Counted from the first letter of the stretch, positions 1 to 6,852 are shown. The stretch: DNA of 32,373 nt from JBBKXP01 sp038251315 (GCA_038251315.1 JBBSBK010000033.1:1-32373), one strand, 5' to 3'. Program-made: numbers and translations. The notes: generated by a model from the sequence alone, not told the origin.

Positions 1-48
1 AGAACCGATCTTGCCATGAACAGCGCTGATCGCCGAGGGGAAATGTGA

Positions 49-219
49 TCATCCGGGATGGAACAGGTAAGCATCGTATTTGTTACGATAGCCTTCAATC
101 GAACGCTCAGCACACTCTAAGAATGCCCACGCATGTAGCCTGTATGCCATCGGCTCGGGTCCAGAATAATCCGAGTCTCCGACCCGAAGATATTTCTTTG
201 AAGTAGTTTTCTCTTCCAA
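49..219 (-). CDS. possible small orphan protein, 56 aa (TTG start)
   Basis: An open frame of 56 codons reads MEEKTTSKKYLRVGDSDYSG... and ends ...YDAYLFHPG with TGA at 51-49. I do not recognise the family. It is rich in charged and aromatic residues with no signal peptide or membrane segment. A run of five G lies about 7 bases before the TTG at 219, which is why that start is proposed; no ATG precedes it before an in-frame stop at 255. The surroundings (61-300) are about 44% GC by hand count, far below the rest of the window, so it could be an acquired gene, the tail of a broken longer gene, or a chance frame. The amino-acid composition looks protein-like, but support is limited. Confidence 0.4.
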   Translation of the reverse strand: MEEKTTSKKYLRVGDSDYSGPEPMAYRLHAWAFLECAERSIEGYRNKYDAYLFHPG

Positions 220-399
220 TCGATTACCCCCAGAAGATGCTTGGAAACCAGACTAACACAAAGCTCATTAATGTATTAAAAGTCCTTACAAAAGCCCTTT
301 TGGCAAAACCGCCCACCCCCTACCGCAGCACCCCCGCTATCCCCGTTCAGGAAAACTCGCCGCCGCCCTTCTCTTAACTTTGCGATGGCACGCTACACA

Positions 400-531
400 G
401 GGCCGCGCCCTCCCTCGGGTGGGCGTTGTGACGTGATTGTCTGTCGGTTTCATGGTGCGGCGTGCCTGTGACCGTGGTTACTGCGGGAAGGGTGCGAACG
501 CACCCTTCCGGGGGGAGGGAGGGCGCGGCCC
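400..531. repeat. 17-bp perfect inverted repeat with 98-base spacer
   Basis: GGGCCGCGCCCTCCCTC at 400-416 is the exact reverse complement of 515-531. The spacer contains a second, independent perfect hairpin (486-509). Together they could fold into a long nested stem in RNA or single-stranded DNA. It lies 44 bases beyond the stop codon of the lytic transglycosylase gene, so it could affect the 3' end of that transcript, or it could be a copy of a dispersed element. No flanking target duplication was seen. Confidence 0.6.
486..509. terminator. 11-bp perfect hairpin, terminator-like without T-run
   Basis: GGAAGGGTGCG at 486-496 pairs with CGCACCCTTCC at 499-509 around a two-base turn. On the minus strand it lies 66-89 bases after the lytic transglycosylase stop. 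Neither strand has a T-tract after the stem, so an intrinsic terminator is not shown; mRNA 3'-end protection is an alternative. Confidence 0.4.
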
Positions 532-574
532 GGCGGCGCTATGCGCCTTGAGTCCGGGCCAAAGGGGGAAGCTT

Positions 575-1810
575 TTACTTCAGCGCTGCGACCATCCCTG
601 GATCTGGAAAACAAGTCGCCGCCTGCCCTGTCGCCTCTTGCCAGCGTCCGATGCTGCGTCGCGTCTTGAACCCAGCTAAACCATCCGCGCCGCCGACGTC
701 GTGGCCCATGCCTTCCAAGGCCCGCTGCATTGCGGCCACGTCAGATCGTTGCATCGCCCCGACCGCGCCCCAGCGGGCGGTGAAGTCGCCGACGTTGTAG
801 GCGATCCGGTCGCCGACGTGGCCGACGAACAAGGCGTAGAGGTCGGAGGTGTTGTAGTCTTTCAGCACATAAAAGTTGGGGGTGACGATGAAAGTGGGGC
901 CGTTTCGGCCTGCTGGCATGAGGAGCGAGCCTTGTTGCGGCAACTCGGGCGCGGGAAAGGCGCGGTTGCCGGTGCGGGTGATCCCCATTGCGGCCCAGTC
1001 GGCGATGGGTCGCCCTTGGTCGGGGCCTTCCAGCGTGCAGGAGACCGTAGCGGGCACACTCACCTCGAACCCCCAGTCCCGCCCGGCGACCCAGCCGTGC
1101 TGCGCGAGGTAGGTGGCGATGGAGGCGATCGTATCTGCCTGCGATCCCCAGATGTCGGCCCGCCCGTCGCCGTCGCCGTCCGCTGCGTAGGCGAGGACGT
1201 TCGAGGGCATGAATTGCGGCTGGCCCAGCGCCCCGGCCCAACTACTGCGCATGGCGCGCGGCGATTGGTGGCCGGCTTGGGCGATTTGCAGGGCGGCGAC
1301 CAACTCGTCAGTGAAATAGGCGGCACGGGTGGACATGAAGGCCTTGGTGCCCAAAACCTGAAAGGCGTCGTAGGGGATGTCGGCGCGGCCGTAGCCACTT
1401 TCGCGCCCCCAGATCGCCAGCACGATACGGCCCGGCACGCCGGTGCTGCGTTCGGCGTTGGCAAGGGCGGTGGCGTGACGGGTCGCCATCTGCCGCCCGA
1501 CAGCGGTGGCGCTGTCGATGCTGCCGCGCCCGAAATAGGCGCCGGGGTTGCCGAATTCGGCCTGCCCCTGCCGCTGGGGCTGCGGGGCCATGCCGAGGGG
1601 GACCAGATCGGGGAGATCCCAGTTCAGGGTGATGCCGGTAAAGGCCGCGTCGAAGATGGGGCGCGTCACCCCTGCACCTTGTGCGCGAGGCCAAAGAGTT
1701 TGTTCCAGCCAGCCGCGAAACTGCGCCTCGACGCCTGCGCGGGTTTGGGCGCTGGCAGGCAGGGCGGCGAGGCAAACCCAGAACAGGATCACGAGGCTGC
1801 GCAGTGTCAT
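575..1810 (-). CDS. lytic murein transglycosylase, MltB type, with C-terminal peptidoglycan-binding domain
   Basis: A 411-residue exported enzyme that cleaves peptidoglycan between N-acetylmuramic acid and N-acetylglucosamine. Residues 1-21 are a signal peptide (hydrophobic core, ending PASA before QTRAG). The SLT_2/MltB catalytic domain follows; the motif AIWGRESGYG places the likely catalytic Glu at 137, and GALGQPQFMPS is the second family signature. The last 60 residues (from about ARWGAVGAMQRSD) resemble a PG_binding_1 domain. The ATG at 1810 was chosen over an upstream frame extension because it directly precedes the signal peptide and has GGGAA upstream. There is no lipoprotein Cys box, so it is probably soluble in the periplasm. 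It is divergent from pcs, with 110 bases between the starts. The exact paralogue among the MltB-like enzymes cannot be assigned. Confidence 0.93.
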   Translation of the reverse strand: MTLRSLVILFWVCLAALPASAQTRAGVEAQFRGWLEQTLWPRAQGAGVTRPIFDAAFTGITLNWDLPDLVPLGMAPQPQRQGQAEFGNPGAYFGRGSIDSATAVGRQMATRHATALANAERSTGVPGRIVLAIWGRESGYGRADIPYDAFQVLGTKAFMSTRAAYFTDELVAALQIAQAGHQSPRAMRSSWAGALGQPQFMPSNVLAYAADGDGDGRADIWGSQADTIASIATYLAQHGWVAGRDWGFEVSVPATVSCTLEGPDQGRPIADWAAMGITRTGNRAFPAPELPQQGSLLMPAGRNGPTFIVTPNFYVLKDYNTSDLYALFVGHVGDRIAYNVGDFTARWGAVGAMQRSDVAAMQRALEGMGHDVGGADGLAGFKTRRSIGRWQEATGQAATCFPDPGMVAALK

Positions 1811-1909
1811 CGAACATTTCCCATATACGTTGGCTGACCTTAAGGTGTGACCCCACCGCTGCACAACGCCGCACCCGAATAAGATTTGCGCTGAGGACGG
1901 TTTTGCGAC

Positions 1910-1924
1910 ATGACGGCCCGATGA
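1910..1924 (+). other. candidate 4-codon leader ORF overlapping the pcs start
   Basis: ATG ACG GCC CGA TGA (MTAR) starts at 1910, and its stop overlaps the pcs ATG at 1921 as ATGA. GAGGA at 1893-1897 lies 12 bases upstream, rather far but the only ribosome-site-like sequence near; none lies directly before the pcs ATG. Translation by re-initiation is an inference. It could equally be chance. Confidence 0.3.
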
Positions 1925-2625
1925 CCCCGTTCACGCTCTCGCAAAAAGCCCTGGCCGTTCATCTGCTCACCGCGTCAGGTGCCGTTTTCGCCATGCTGGC
2001 GATGCTGGCGGCGGTCGATCACAAATGGTCGCTGATGTTCCTGTGGCTGGTCGTGGCGTTCTTTGTCGATGGCATCGACGGGCCGCTGGCGCGCCGCTAC
2101 GACGTCAAGACGAACAGCCCGATCTTTGACGGTGTGCTGCTCGACCTCATCATCGATTATCTGACCTATGTGTTCATCCCGGCCTTTGCCCTGTTCAAGT
2201 CCGGGCTGGTCAACGGGTGGAGCGGCTGGATCATCATCATCGGCATCACCTTCACCTCGGCGATGTATTTCGCCGACAGCCGGATGAAGACCAAGGATTA
2301 TTCGTTTTCGGGCTTTCCGGGTTGTTGGAACATGGTCGTGCTGGTCCTGTTCGCCACCAAACCGGGGTGGGAGATCAGTCTTGCCGTCACCGTCGTGCTG
2401 GCGATCGCGATGTTCTTTCCGGTCAAGTTCGTCCACCCGGTCCGCACCAAACGCTGGCGCAACGTGACCCTGCCGATGGCGCTGGCCTGGACGGTCTTTG
2501 CCGCTTGGGTCGCATGGGTGAATTTCGACCCGTCAAGCTGGGCGCACTGGGGGTTGATCGTCACCTCGGTCTATCTGGTGGTCGCCGGCGCGCTCCAGCA
2601 GATACTGTACGGCACCGACGGATAG
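1921..2625 (+). CDS. pcs: phosphatidylcholine synthase (CDP-diacylglycerol-choline O-phosphatidyltransferase)
   Basis: A 234-residue integral inner-membrane enzyme that condenses CDP-diacylglycerol with choline to give phosphatidylcholine and CMP. The CDP-alcohol phosphotransferase signature is complete: D53-G54, A57-R58, then 12 residues to G71, D75 and D79, the long-spacer form typical of Pcs. About six to eight hydrophobic segments span the length, for example around 11-31, 37-50, 74-90 and 98-116. Length fits the family (about 235-250). The ATG at 1921 is the first start that gives the usual short N-terminus; longer readings run into the region antisense to the divergent gene. There is no strong ribosome site at this ATG, but a mini-ORF overlaps it. 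Phosphatidylcholine is common in Rhodobacterales and Rhizobiales, which supports the taxonomic guess. Confidence 0.95.
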   Translation: MTPFTLSQKALAVHLLTASGAVFAMLAMLAAVDHKWSLMFLWLVVAFFVDGIDGPLARRYDVKTNSPIFDGVLLDLIIDYLTYVFIPAFALFKSGLVNGWSGWIIIIGITFTSAMYFADSRMKTKDYSFSGFPGCWNMVVLVLFATKPGWEISLAVTVVLAIAMFFPVKFVHPVRTKRWRNVTLPMALAWTVFAAWVAWVNFDPSSWAHWGLIVTSVYLVVAGALQQILYGTDG

Positions 2626-2628
2626 CGA

Positions 2629-2659
2629 GGGGGCGCTGCCCCCGCCCTTCGGGCTCCCC
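2629..2659. repeat. GC-rich double stem-loop between convergent pcs and ogt
   Basis: GGGGGC (2629-2634) pairs with GCCCCC (2638-2643) around GCT, and a second small stem GCCC-TTC-GGGC follows. The sequence then runs CCCCCGGAGTTTTTCGGACCAAAGAAG. This combination resembles an intergenic element I have often seen at gene ends in Rhodobacteraceae genomes (from memory, not searched). It probably terminates or stabilises one or both convergent transcripts; TTTTT at 2665-2669 would serve the plus strand. Confidence 0.5.
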
Positions 2660-2692
2660 CGGAGTTTTTCGGACCAAAGAAGTCCTTGGGGG

Positions 2693-3157
2693 TCAAATCA
2701 GCAAGGACGCCGCGCCTTCAAGACGCAGAAGCGTGACCTTGGCTTGCACCCCGCCTGCGCCCGAGTAGCCGCCGAGGCCGCATGTGGCCAGAACCCGGTG
2801 GCAGGGGATCAGCACCGGGATCGGATTGGCGCCGCAGGCCTGCCCGATGGCCTGGGCCGAAACGTTCAGTTCGGCGGCGAGGTGGCCGTAGGTGCGTGTT
2901 TGCCCGAAGGGGATGGCGCAAAGGGCGGCGCGGAAGGTTTGCTGGAACGCGGTGCCGCCGGGGCGCAACGGGACGGTGAAGTGCGTCAGCGTTCCGGCGA
3001 AGTAGGCGGCGAGTTCGGTCAGGGCGAGGGTAAGCGTCGGGTCGTCGTCGGGCATGGTGGTTGCCCGCCAGTCGAGCCGGCTGACGGCACCGTTTTCGAC
3101 GGTGACGGTCAAGGGGCCGATGGGGGTGTCGAGCGAGGCGCGTAAGATGGGTTTCAA
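2693..3157 (-). CDS. ogt: methylated-DNA--protein-cysteine S-methyltransferase
   Basis: A 154-residue suicide DNA-repair protein that transfers the methyl group from O6-methylguanine (or O4-methylthymine) to its own cysteine. The active-site motif IPCHRV is present with the acceptor Cys at 119; the conserved region FGQTRTYGHLAAELN (84-98) precedes it, and the N-terminal ribonuclease-like domain (LDTPIGPLTV, 9-18) is complete. Length is normal for Ogt/AdaB. The only start keeping the N-terminal domain is TTG at 3157, three codons from the ileS stop and in the same frame; the next ATG (codon 35) would cut into the domain. It is therefore likely translated by coupling to ileS. The start lies at the tip of a perfect palindrome (3142-3167), so structure could limit translation. 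Confidence 0.93.
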   Translation of the reverse strand: MKPILRASLDTPIGPLTVTVENGAVSRLDWRATTMPDDDPTLTLALTELAAYFAGTLTHFTVPLRPGGTAFQQTFRAALCAIPFGQTRTYGHLAAELNVSAQAIGQACGANPIPVLIPCHRVLATCGLGGYSGAGGVQAKVTLLRLEGAASLLI

Positions 3158-3167
3158 CCCATCTTAC
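3142..3167. repeat. 12-bp perfect palindrome across the ileS stop and ogt start
   Basis: GTAAGATGGGTT at 3142-3153 pairs with AACCCATCTTAC at 3156-3167 around two bases. It contains the TAA stop of ileS (3166-3164) and the TTG start of ogt (3157-3155). Short GGGT/ACCC palindromes of this kind are frequent between genes in Rhodobacterales as far as I recall; here one sits in coding sequence at a translational junction. Confidence 0.75.
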
Positions 3168-6100
3168 CCCAAAGCCGCGTCGCAGCGGGCGCAGACGCCG
3201 GGGTGGGCGTGGGTGCCGACGTCGGGCAGGATTTTCCAGCAGCGTTGGCATTTGTCACCCTCGGCCAGATTCACTTCGATAGCTGCTTGGCTGGTCCAAT
3301 CTCCGCTAATTTCTTGCGCTCGGTGAGTCGAGATCGTAATTGCCGAAGTAATACAAACTTCTGCAAAGTCTATCGCGTCTAGAGCTGATTTGGCTTCTTC
3401 GTTGCTTTCCCAATGAGACGCAACGGTTCCAAGATGGACGATTGGCGCGGCCTCAAGACTTGATCCGATTCTTTTGTCTTGGCGTGAAACTTCAAGTGCG
3501 CCAGTTACAAGCCGCCGAACATCTCGGATCTTGACCCATTTGGCACCCAGCATGTCGTCTTGCCAGTCATCCGGTATCGCCGGGAAATCGGTCAGGTGGA
3601 CCGAGGAGGTGTCGCCGGGAAAGCGTTCGAGCCAGACTTCTTCCATCGTGAAGACCAGCACGGGGGCGAGCCATGTCGTCAGCCGGTGGAACAACAGGTC
3701 GAGGACTGTGCGGGCCGCCCGCCGCCGCGCGGTGTCGCCATCGCAATAAAGCGCGTCCTTGCGGATGTCGAAGTAGAAGGCCGAAAGGTCAACCGTTGCG
3801 AAGGTGAAGATCGCCGAGAAGACCCCCTGGAAATCGTATTTTGCGTAGCCCGTCCGCACTTGGGCGTCGAGTTCCGCCAGGCGGTGCAGCACCCAACGTT
3901 CCAGTTCGGGCATGTCGGCGGGGGCGACCCGGTCGGATTCGGTAAAGTCGGCCAGCGATCCCAGCATATAGCGCATGGTGTTGCGCAGACGCCGGTAACT
4001 GTCGGCCACACCTTTGAGGATTTCCGGCCCGATCCGCTGGTCGTTGGTGAAATCGACCTGCGCCACCCAGAGCCGCAGGATGTCGGCCCCGTATTGCTGG
4101 ACGATGGTTTCGGGCAGGATCGTGTTGCCGATGGATTTGGACATCTTCATGCCCTTTTCATCCAGCGTGAACCCATGCGTCAGCACCCCCCGGTAGGGCG
4201 CGCGCCCGATGGTGCCGCAGGCCTGCAACATCGAGGAGTGGAACCAGCCGCGATGCTGGTCGGTGCCCTCAAGATAGAGGTCGGCCAGCCCGTCCTCGGA
4301 CCCGTCGGCGCGGTCACGCAGGGTAAAGGCGTGGGTGGTGCCGCTGTCGAACCAGACGTCGAGGATGTCCATCACCTGGTCGTAGGCGTCGGGGTCGGCC
4401 AGCCCGGTCAGGAACCGGTTTTTGGCCCCGTCCAGATACCAGCAGTCGGCCCCTTCATCCTCGAACGCGGCGGTGATCCGGGCGTTCACGTCGGCGTTGC
4501 GCAGCAGGAAGTCGGGGTCGGTGGGCAGCGCCCCCTTTTTGGTGAAGCAGGTCAGCGGCACGCCCCATGCCCGTTGCCGCGACAGAACCCAGTCGGGGCG
4601 CGCACTGATCATCGCGTGCAGGCGGTTGCGCCCGCCGGGCGGGGTCCATGTGACCAGTTCGTCGATCGAGGTCAGGGCGCGTTGGCGGATCGTGGTGCCA
4701 TAGGTGTCCTTGCCGTCGCCCACGGGGCGGTCGATGGCGGCGAACCATTGGGGGGTGTTGCGGTAGATCACCGGGGCCTTGGAGCGCCATGAGTGGGGGT
4801 AGCTGTGTTTGATCGTGCCGCGGGCCAGCAGGCCGCCGACTTCGACCAGTTTGTCGATCACGGCGGTGTTGGCGTCGCCTTCCCACGCGTTGGTCTTATT
4901 CTTTTTATTCGGGGAGTCGCGCAGGATCGCCTTGCCGCCGAAGAACGGCAGGTCGGCGCGGAACCGGCCATCGGGCATGACGTTGTAGGTGATGACCTGT
5001 TCCAGCATGCCAAGGTCGCGGTAAAGTTCGAATTCTTCCATGCCGTGCGAGGGGGCGCAGTGAACGAAACCGGTGCCTTCGTCGTCGGTGACGAAATCGG
5101 CGGCGCGGAAATCGCGGGGGGTGTCCCATTCGCCGTTGGAGCCGGGGATGTTGGCGAGGGGGTGGGCCAGAACAAGGTGCTTCAGTTCATCAGGCTTCAC
5201 ATCGCGGACGCGAGTAACCATCTCCGGAACAAGTCGAGCAGCCTTGAGGACGCTCTCCGCCACTTTGTCTGCGAGGATATACTTCTCACCGACATTGGCC
5301 CAACACTTTTCCGGCACTTCCGTGACCTCGTAGAGGCCGTAGGAAATGCCATTGCCGTAAACGACTGCCTTGTTGGATGGCATCGTCCAAGGGGTTGTCG
5401 TCCAGATCACAACAAAAGTGTCTTCATAACTCGGCCAATCCTCGATGGGATCTGCCTGTTTAATCGGAACGAGGGGGATGTCTCCGTCGATCTCGCGGAA
5501 ACCAATTTGCTGCCTATATCCCGAAACACGGAACTTCACCCAAACCGTGAAACTTTCCTTGTCGTGGTATTCCACCTCGGCCTCGGCCAGCGCGGTTTCT
5601 TCGACCGGCGACCACATCACCGGCTTGCTTCCCTGATAGAGCGTGCCGTTCATCAGGAAGGTCTGGAATTCCTCGGCGATGACCCGTTCGGCGTGGGTGT
5701 CCATCGTCAGGTAGGGGTGATCCCAGTTGCCCGTCACCCCCAGCCGTTTGAATTCCTCGCGCTGGATGTCGACCCAGCCAGCGGCGAATTTGCGGCATTC
5801 CTGACGGAAGGCGACCGTATCCACGTCGTCCTTGTTCAGGCCCTTGGCGCGATATTGTTCCTCGATCTTCCATTCGATCGGCAGGCCGTGGCAATCCCAG
5901 CCGGGGATATAGCGGGCATCGTGCCCCAGCATCTGCTGGCTGCGCACGACCATGTCCTTGAGGATCTTGTTCAGCGCGTGGCCGATGTGCAGGTGGCCGT
6001 TGGCGTAGGGGGGGCCGTCGTGGAGGGTGAAGCTGGGCCGCCCGGTCTTGGCCCGCAACTGCCCGTAGATGTCGAGTTTCGCCCAGCGCGCCAGCCAGTC

Positions 6101-6199
6101 GGGTTCGCGTTGCGGCAGGCCTGCGCGCATCGGGAAATCGGTGTGGGGGAGGTTCAGGGTGTCTTTGTAGGTCGGATTCTCGGTCGTGTCGGCGCACAT
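3164..6199 (-). CDS. ileS: isoleucyl-tRNA synthetase
   Basis: A 1011-residue class I aminoacyl-tRNA synthetase that charges tRNA-Ile in the cytoplasm. HIGH is at 71-74 and KMSKS (in KGMKMSKSIGNT) near 680. The CP1 editing domain carries TTTPWTMPSN and GTGFVHCAPSHG followed by MEEF, where Asp is usual in the E. coli enzyme. The C-terminus has a four-cysteine zinc site (CQRC...CARC). It is somewhat longer than the E. coli protein (938). The ATG at 6199 has AAAGGA 8 bases upstream. Two segments have clearly lower GC than the rest of the gene by hand count: 5221-5580 (about 53%, editing domain) and 3271-3540 (about 49%, C-terminal region), against 63-70% in the parts beside them; the reading frame is intact throughout. 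Recombination with a foreign allele is one explanation. ogt follows in the same frame after the stop. Confidence 0.98.
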   Translation of the reverse strand: MCADTTENPTYKDTLNLPHTDFPMRAGLPQREPDWLARWAKLDIYGQLRAKTGRPSFTLHDGPPYANGHLHIGHALNKILKDMVVRSQQMLGHDARYIPGWDCHGLPIEWKIEEQYRAKGLNKDDVDTVAFRQECRKFAAGWVDIQREEFKRLGVTGNWDHPYLTMDTHAERVIAEEFQTFLMNGTLYQGSKPVMWSPVEETALAEAEVEYHDKESFTVWVKFRVSGYRQQIGFREIDGDIPLVPIKQADPIEDWPSYEDTFVVIWTTTPWTMPSNKAVVYGNGISYGLYEVTEVPEKCWANVGEKYILADKVAESVLKAARLVPEMVTRVRDVKPDELKHLVLAHPLANIPGSNGEWDTPRDFRAADFVTDDEGTGFVHCAPSHGMEEFELYRDLGMLEQVITYNVMPDGRFRADLPFFGGKAILRDSPNKKNKTNAWEGDANTAVIDKLVEVGGLLARGTIKHSYPHSWRSKAPVIYRNTPQWFAAIDRPVGDGKDTYGTTIRQRALTSIDELVTWTPPGGRNRLHAMISARPDWVLSRQRAWGVPLTCFTKKGALPTDPDFLLRNADVNARITAAFEDEGADCWYLDGAKNRFLTGLADPDAYDQVMDILDVWFDSGTTHAFTLRDRADGSEDGLADLYLEGTDQHRGWFHSSMLQACGTIGRAPYRGVLTHGFTLDEKGMKMSKSIGNTILPETIVQQYGADILRLWVAQVDFTNDQRIGPEILKGVADSYRRLRNTMRYMLGSLADFTESDRVAPADMPELERWVLHRLAELDAQVRTGYAKYDFQGVFSAIFTFATVDLSAFYFDIRKDALYCDGDTARRRAARTVLDLLFHRLTTWLAPVLVFTMEEVWLERFPGDTSSVHLTDFPAIPDDWQDDMLGAKWVKIRDVRRLVTGALEVSRQDKRIGSSLEAAPIVHLGTVASHWESNEEAKSALDAIDFAEVCITSAITISTHRAQEISGDWTSQAAIEVNLAEGDKCQRCWKILPDVGTHAHPGVCARCDAALG

Positions 6200-6261
6200 G
6201 GGGGCGTCCTTTGAGGGAAGTGTTGGGGAAAAGGGCGGTGCGGCTGCGCGGACACCTTTGG

Positions 6262-6289
6262 CCGGCGGTCCCTGAAGTCAGGGCGCCGG
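6262..6289. promoter_or_regulatory. strong stem-loop in the ileS leader
   Basis: CCGGCG, a two-base bulge, and CCCTGA (6262-6275) pair with TCAGGG and CGCCGG (6278-6289): 12 base pairs with a tiny loop. It lies in the presumed 5' leader of ileS, between a candidate promoter (6336-6364) and the start codon (6199). There is no T-run, so it is not a clear terminator for the upstream nsrR gene. A regulatory role for ileS is conjecture. Confidence 0.45.
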
Positions 6290-6335
6290 GGGGGTAATTC
6301 GGGCGATGTGGATCGGGTGATGCAACATGCGCAGG

Positions 6336-6364
6336 CTTATAGGCGGGCGGCCCGTTGGGGTAAA
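6336..6364 (-). promoter_or_regulatory. candidate sigma-70 promoter for ileS
   Basis: On the minus strand TTTACC (6364-6359) and TATAAG (6341-6336) are separated by exactly 17 bases, matching the housekeeping consensus at 4/6 and 5/6. It would give a leader of about 130 bases before the ileS ATG and makes ileS independent of nsrR. Confidence 0.45.
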
Positions 6365-6375
6365 GGTGTTGTGCG

Positions 6376-6807
6376 TCAGGCGGACAGCAGCGCCTTTAGC
6401 CCGGAACGGTTTTGGGCGACGCTGGCGATTGTGTGGGGGTCGAGGGCGACATAGAACGCCTCTTGCGCCGCCTTGAGTGGCCCGCGCAGACCGCACAGAG
6501 GCAGGATCGCGCAGTCGCAATGGCCGCTGCCGAAACACTCCGCCACCGCCGTGTTGCGGGTGAGTGCGCGCACTACCGCGCCGATGCTGATCTGGTCGGC
6601 TGGGCGGGCCAGTTGCAGGCCACCTGTGCGGCCGCGTTCGGAAATGACGAACCCCTCGCGGGCCAGCGCCGTCGCGACCTTGGCAAGGTGGTGTTCGGAC
6701 AGGGCGAACCGCTGGGCAACGGCGCGGCTGGCCACCCGGTCGGGCGCGAAGGTCGCGAGGTGGATCAGCAGGCGCAGGCCGTAGTCGGTGAATTTGTCCA
6801 GTTGCAT
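6376..6807 (-). CDS. nsrR: Rrf2-family transcriptional regulator, NsrR-like (nitric-oxide sensing)
   Basis: A 143-residue DNA-binding protein. Residues 1-65 form the Rrf2 winged helix (MQLDKFTDYGLRLLIHLA start, recognition region around ALSEHHLAKVATALAREGFV). The cluster-binding loop has Cys 91, 97, 99 and 105, close to the three-Cys spacing of NsrR (91, 96, 102 in E. coli), followed by the NsrR-typical LRGPLKAAQEAFYVALD helix. NsrR proteins carry a [4Fe-4S] cluster that is destroyed by nitric oxide, releasing repression of detoxification genes. The gene is divergent from the small membrane protein/globin unit, and a dyad fitting an Rrf2 operator lies between them, which supports this role over IscR or RirA. 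No strong ribosome site precedes the ATG. The assignment within Rrf2 is by motif and context only. Confidence 0.85.
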   Translation of the reverse strand: MQLDKFTDYGLRLLIHLATFAPDRVASRAVAQRFALSEHHLAKVATALAREGFVISERGRTGGLQLARPADQISIGAVVRALTRNTAVAECFGSGHCDCAILPLCGLRGPLKAAQEAFYVALDPHTIASVAQNRSGLKALLSA

Positions 6808-6821
6808 GGGCGATAACTAGC

Positions 6822-6838
6822 ATTTGCAATGCGCAAAT
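6822..6838. promoter_or_regulatory. candidate NsrR operator (ATTTGC-N5-GCAAAT)
   Basis: A perfect 6-bp dyad with 5-base spacing lies in the 81-base gap between the divergent starts. It overlaps the -35 element of the candidate promoter for the plus-strand unit and lies 15 bases before the nsrR ATG, so one bound dimer could repress both genes. Spacing and AT-rich arms resemble NsrR half-sites; the exact consensus in this group is not known to me. Confidence 0.55.
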
Positions 6839-6852
6839 AAAAGGCGTATTAA
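6824..6852 (+). promoter_or_regulatory. candidate sigma-70 promoter for the globin unit
   Basis: TTGCAA (6824-6829) and TATTAA (6847-6852) are 17 bases apart; each matches the consensus at 4 of 6. The -35 box is inside the ATTTGC/GCAAAT dyad, the arrangement expected for repression by the divergent regulator. A strong ribosome site (AAAAGGA, 6874-6880) follows. Confidence 0.45.

Larger units (their letters stand above)
220..574. other. gene-poor intergenic stretch
   Basis: No convincing gene lies between the small orphan frame and the end of the lytic transglycosylase gene. The left half (to about 300) is AT-rich and the right half is GC-rich. The only structures seen are a 17-bp inverted repeat at 400-416/515-531 and a tight hairpin inside it at 486-509. 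A short frame beginning at 437 has no ribosome site or recognisable sequence and is not called. Confidence 0.6.

Noticed and set aside
400..531. Integron attC site
   Set aside because: The inverted repeat lacks the paired RYYYAAC/GTTRRRY ends expected of attC, and no integrase or cassette genes are nearby.
437..679. Open frame of 80 codons in the gap before the lytic transglycosylase gene
   Set aside because: No ribosome site; passes through the inverted repeats and into the antisense of the transglycosylase; composition not protein-like.
4793..6214. Open frame of 473 codons on the plus strand opposite ileS
   Set aside because: ileS is unambiguous on the minus strand; the antisense product is not protein-like.
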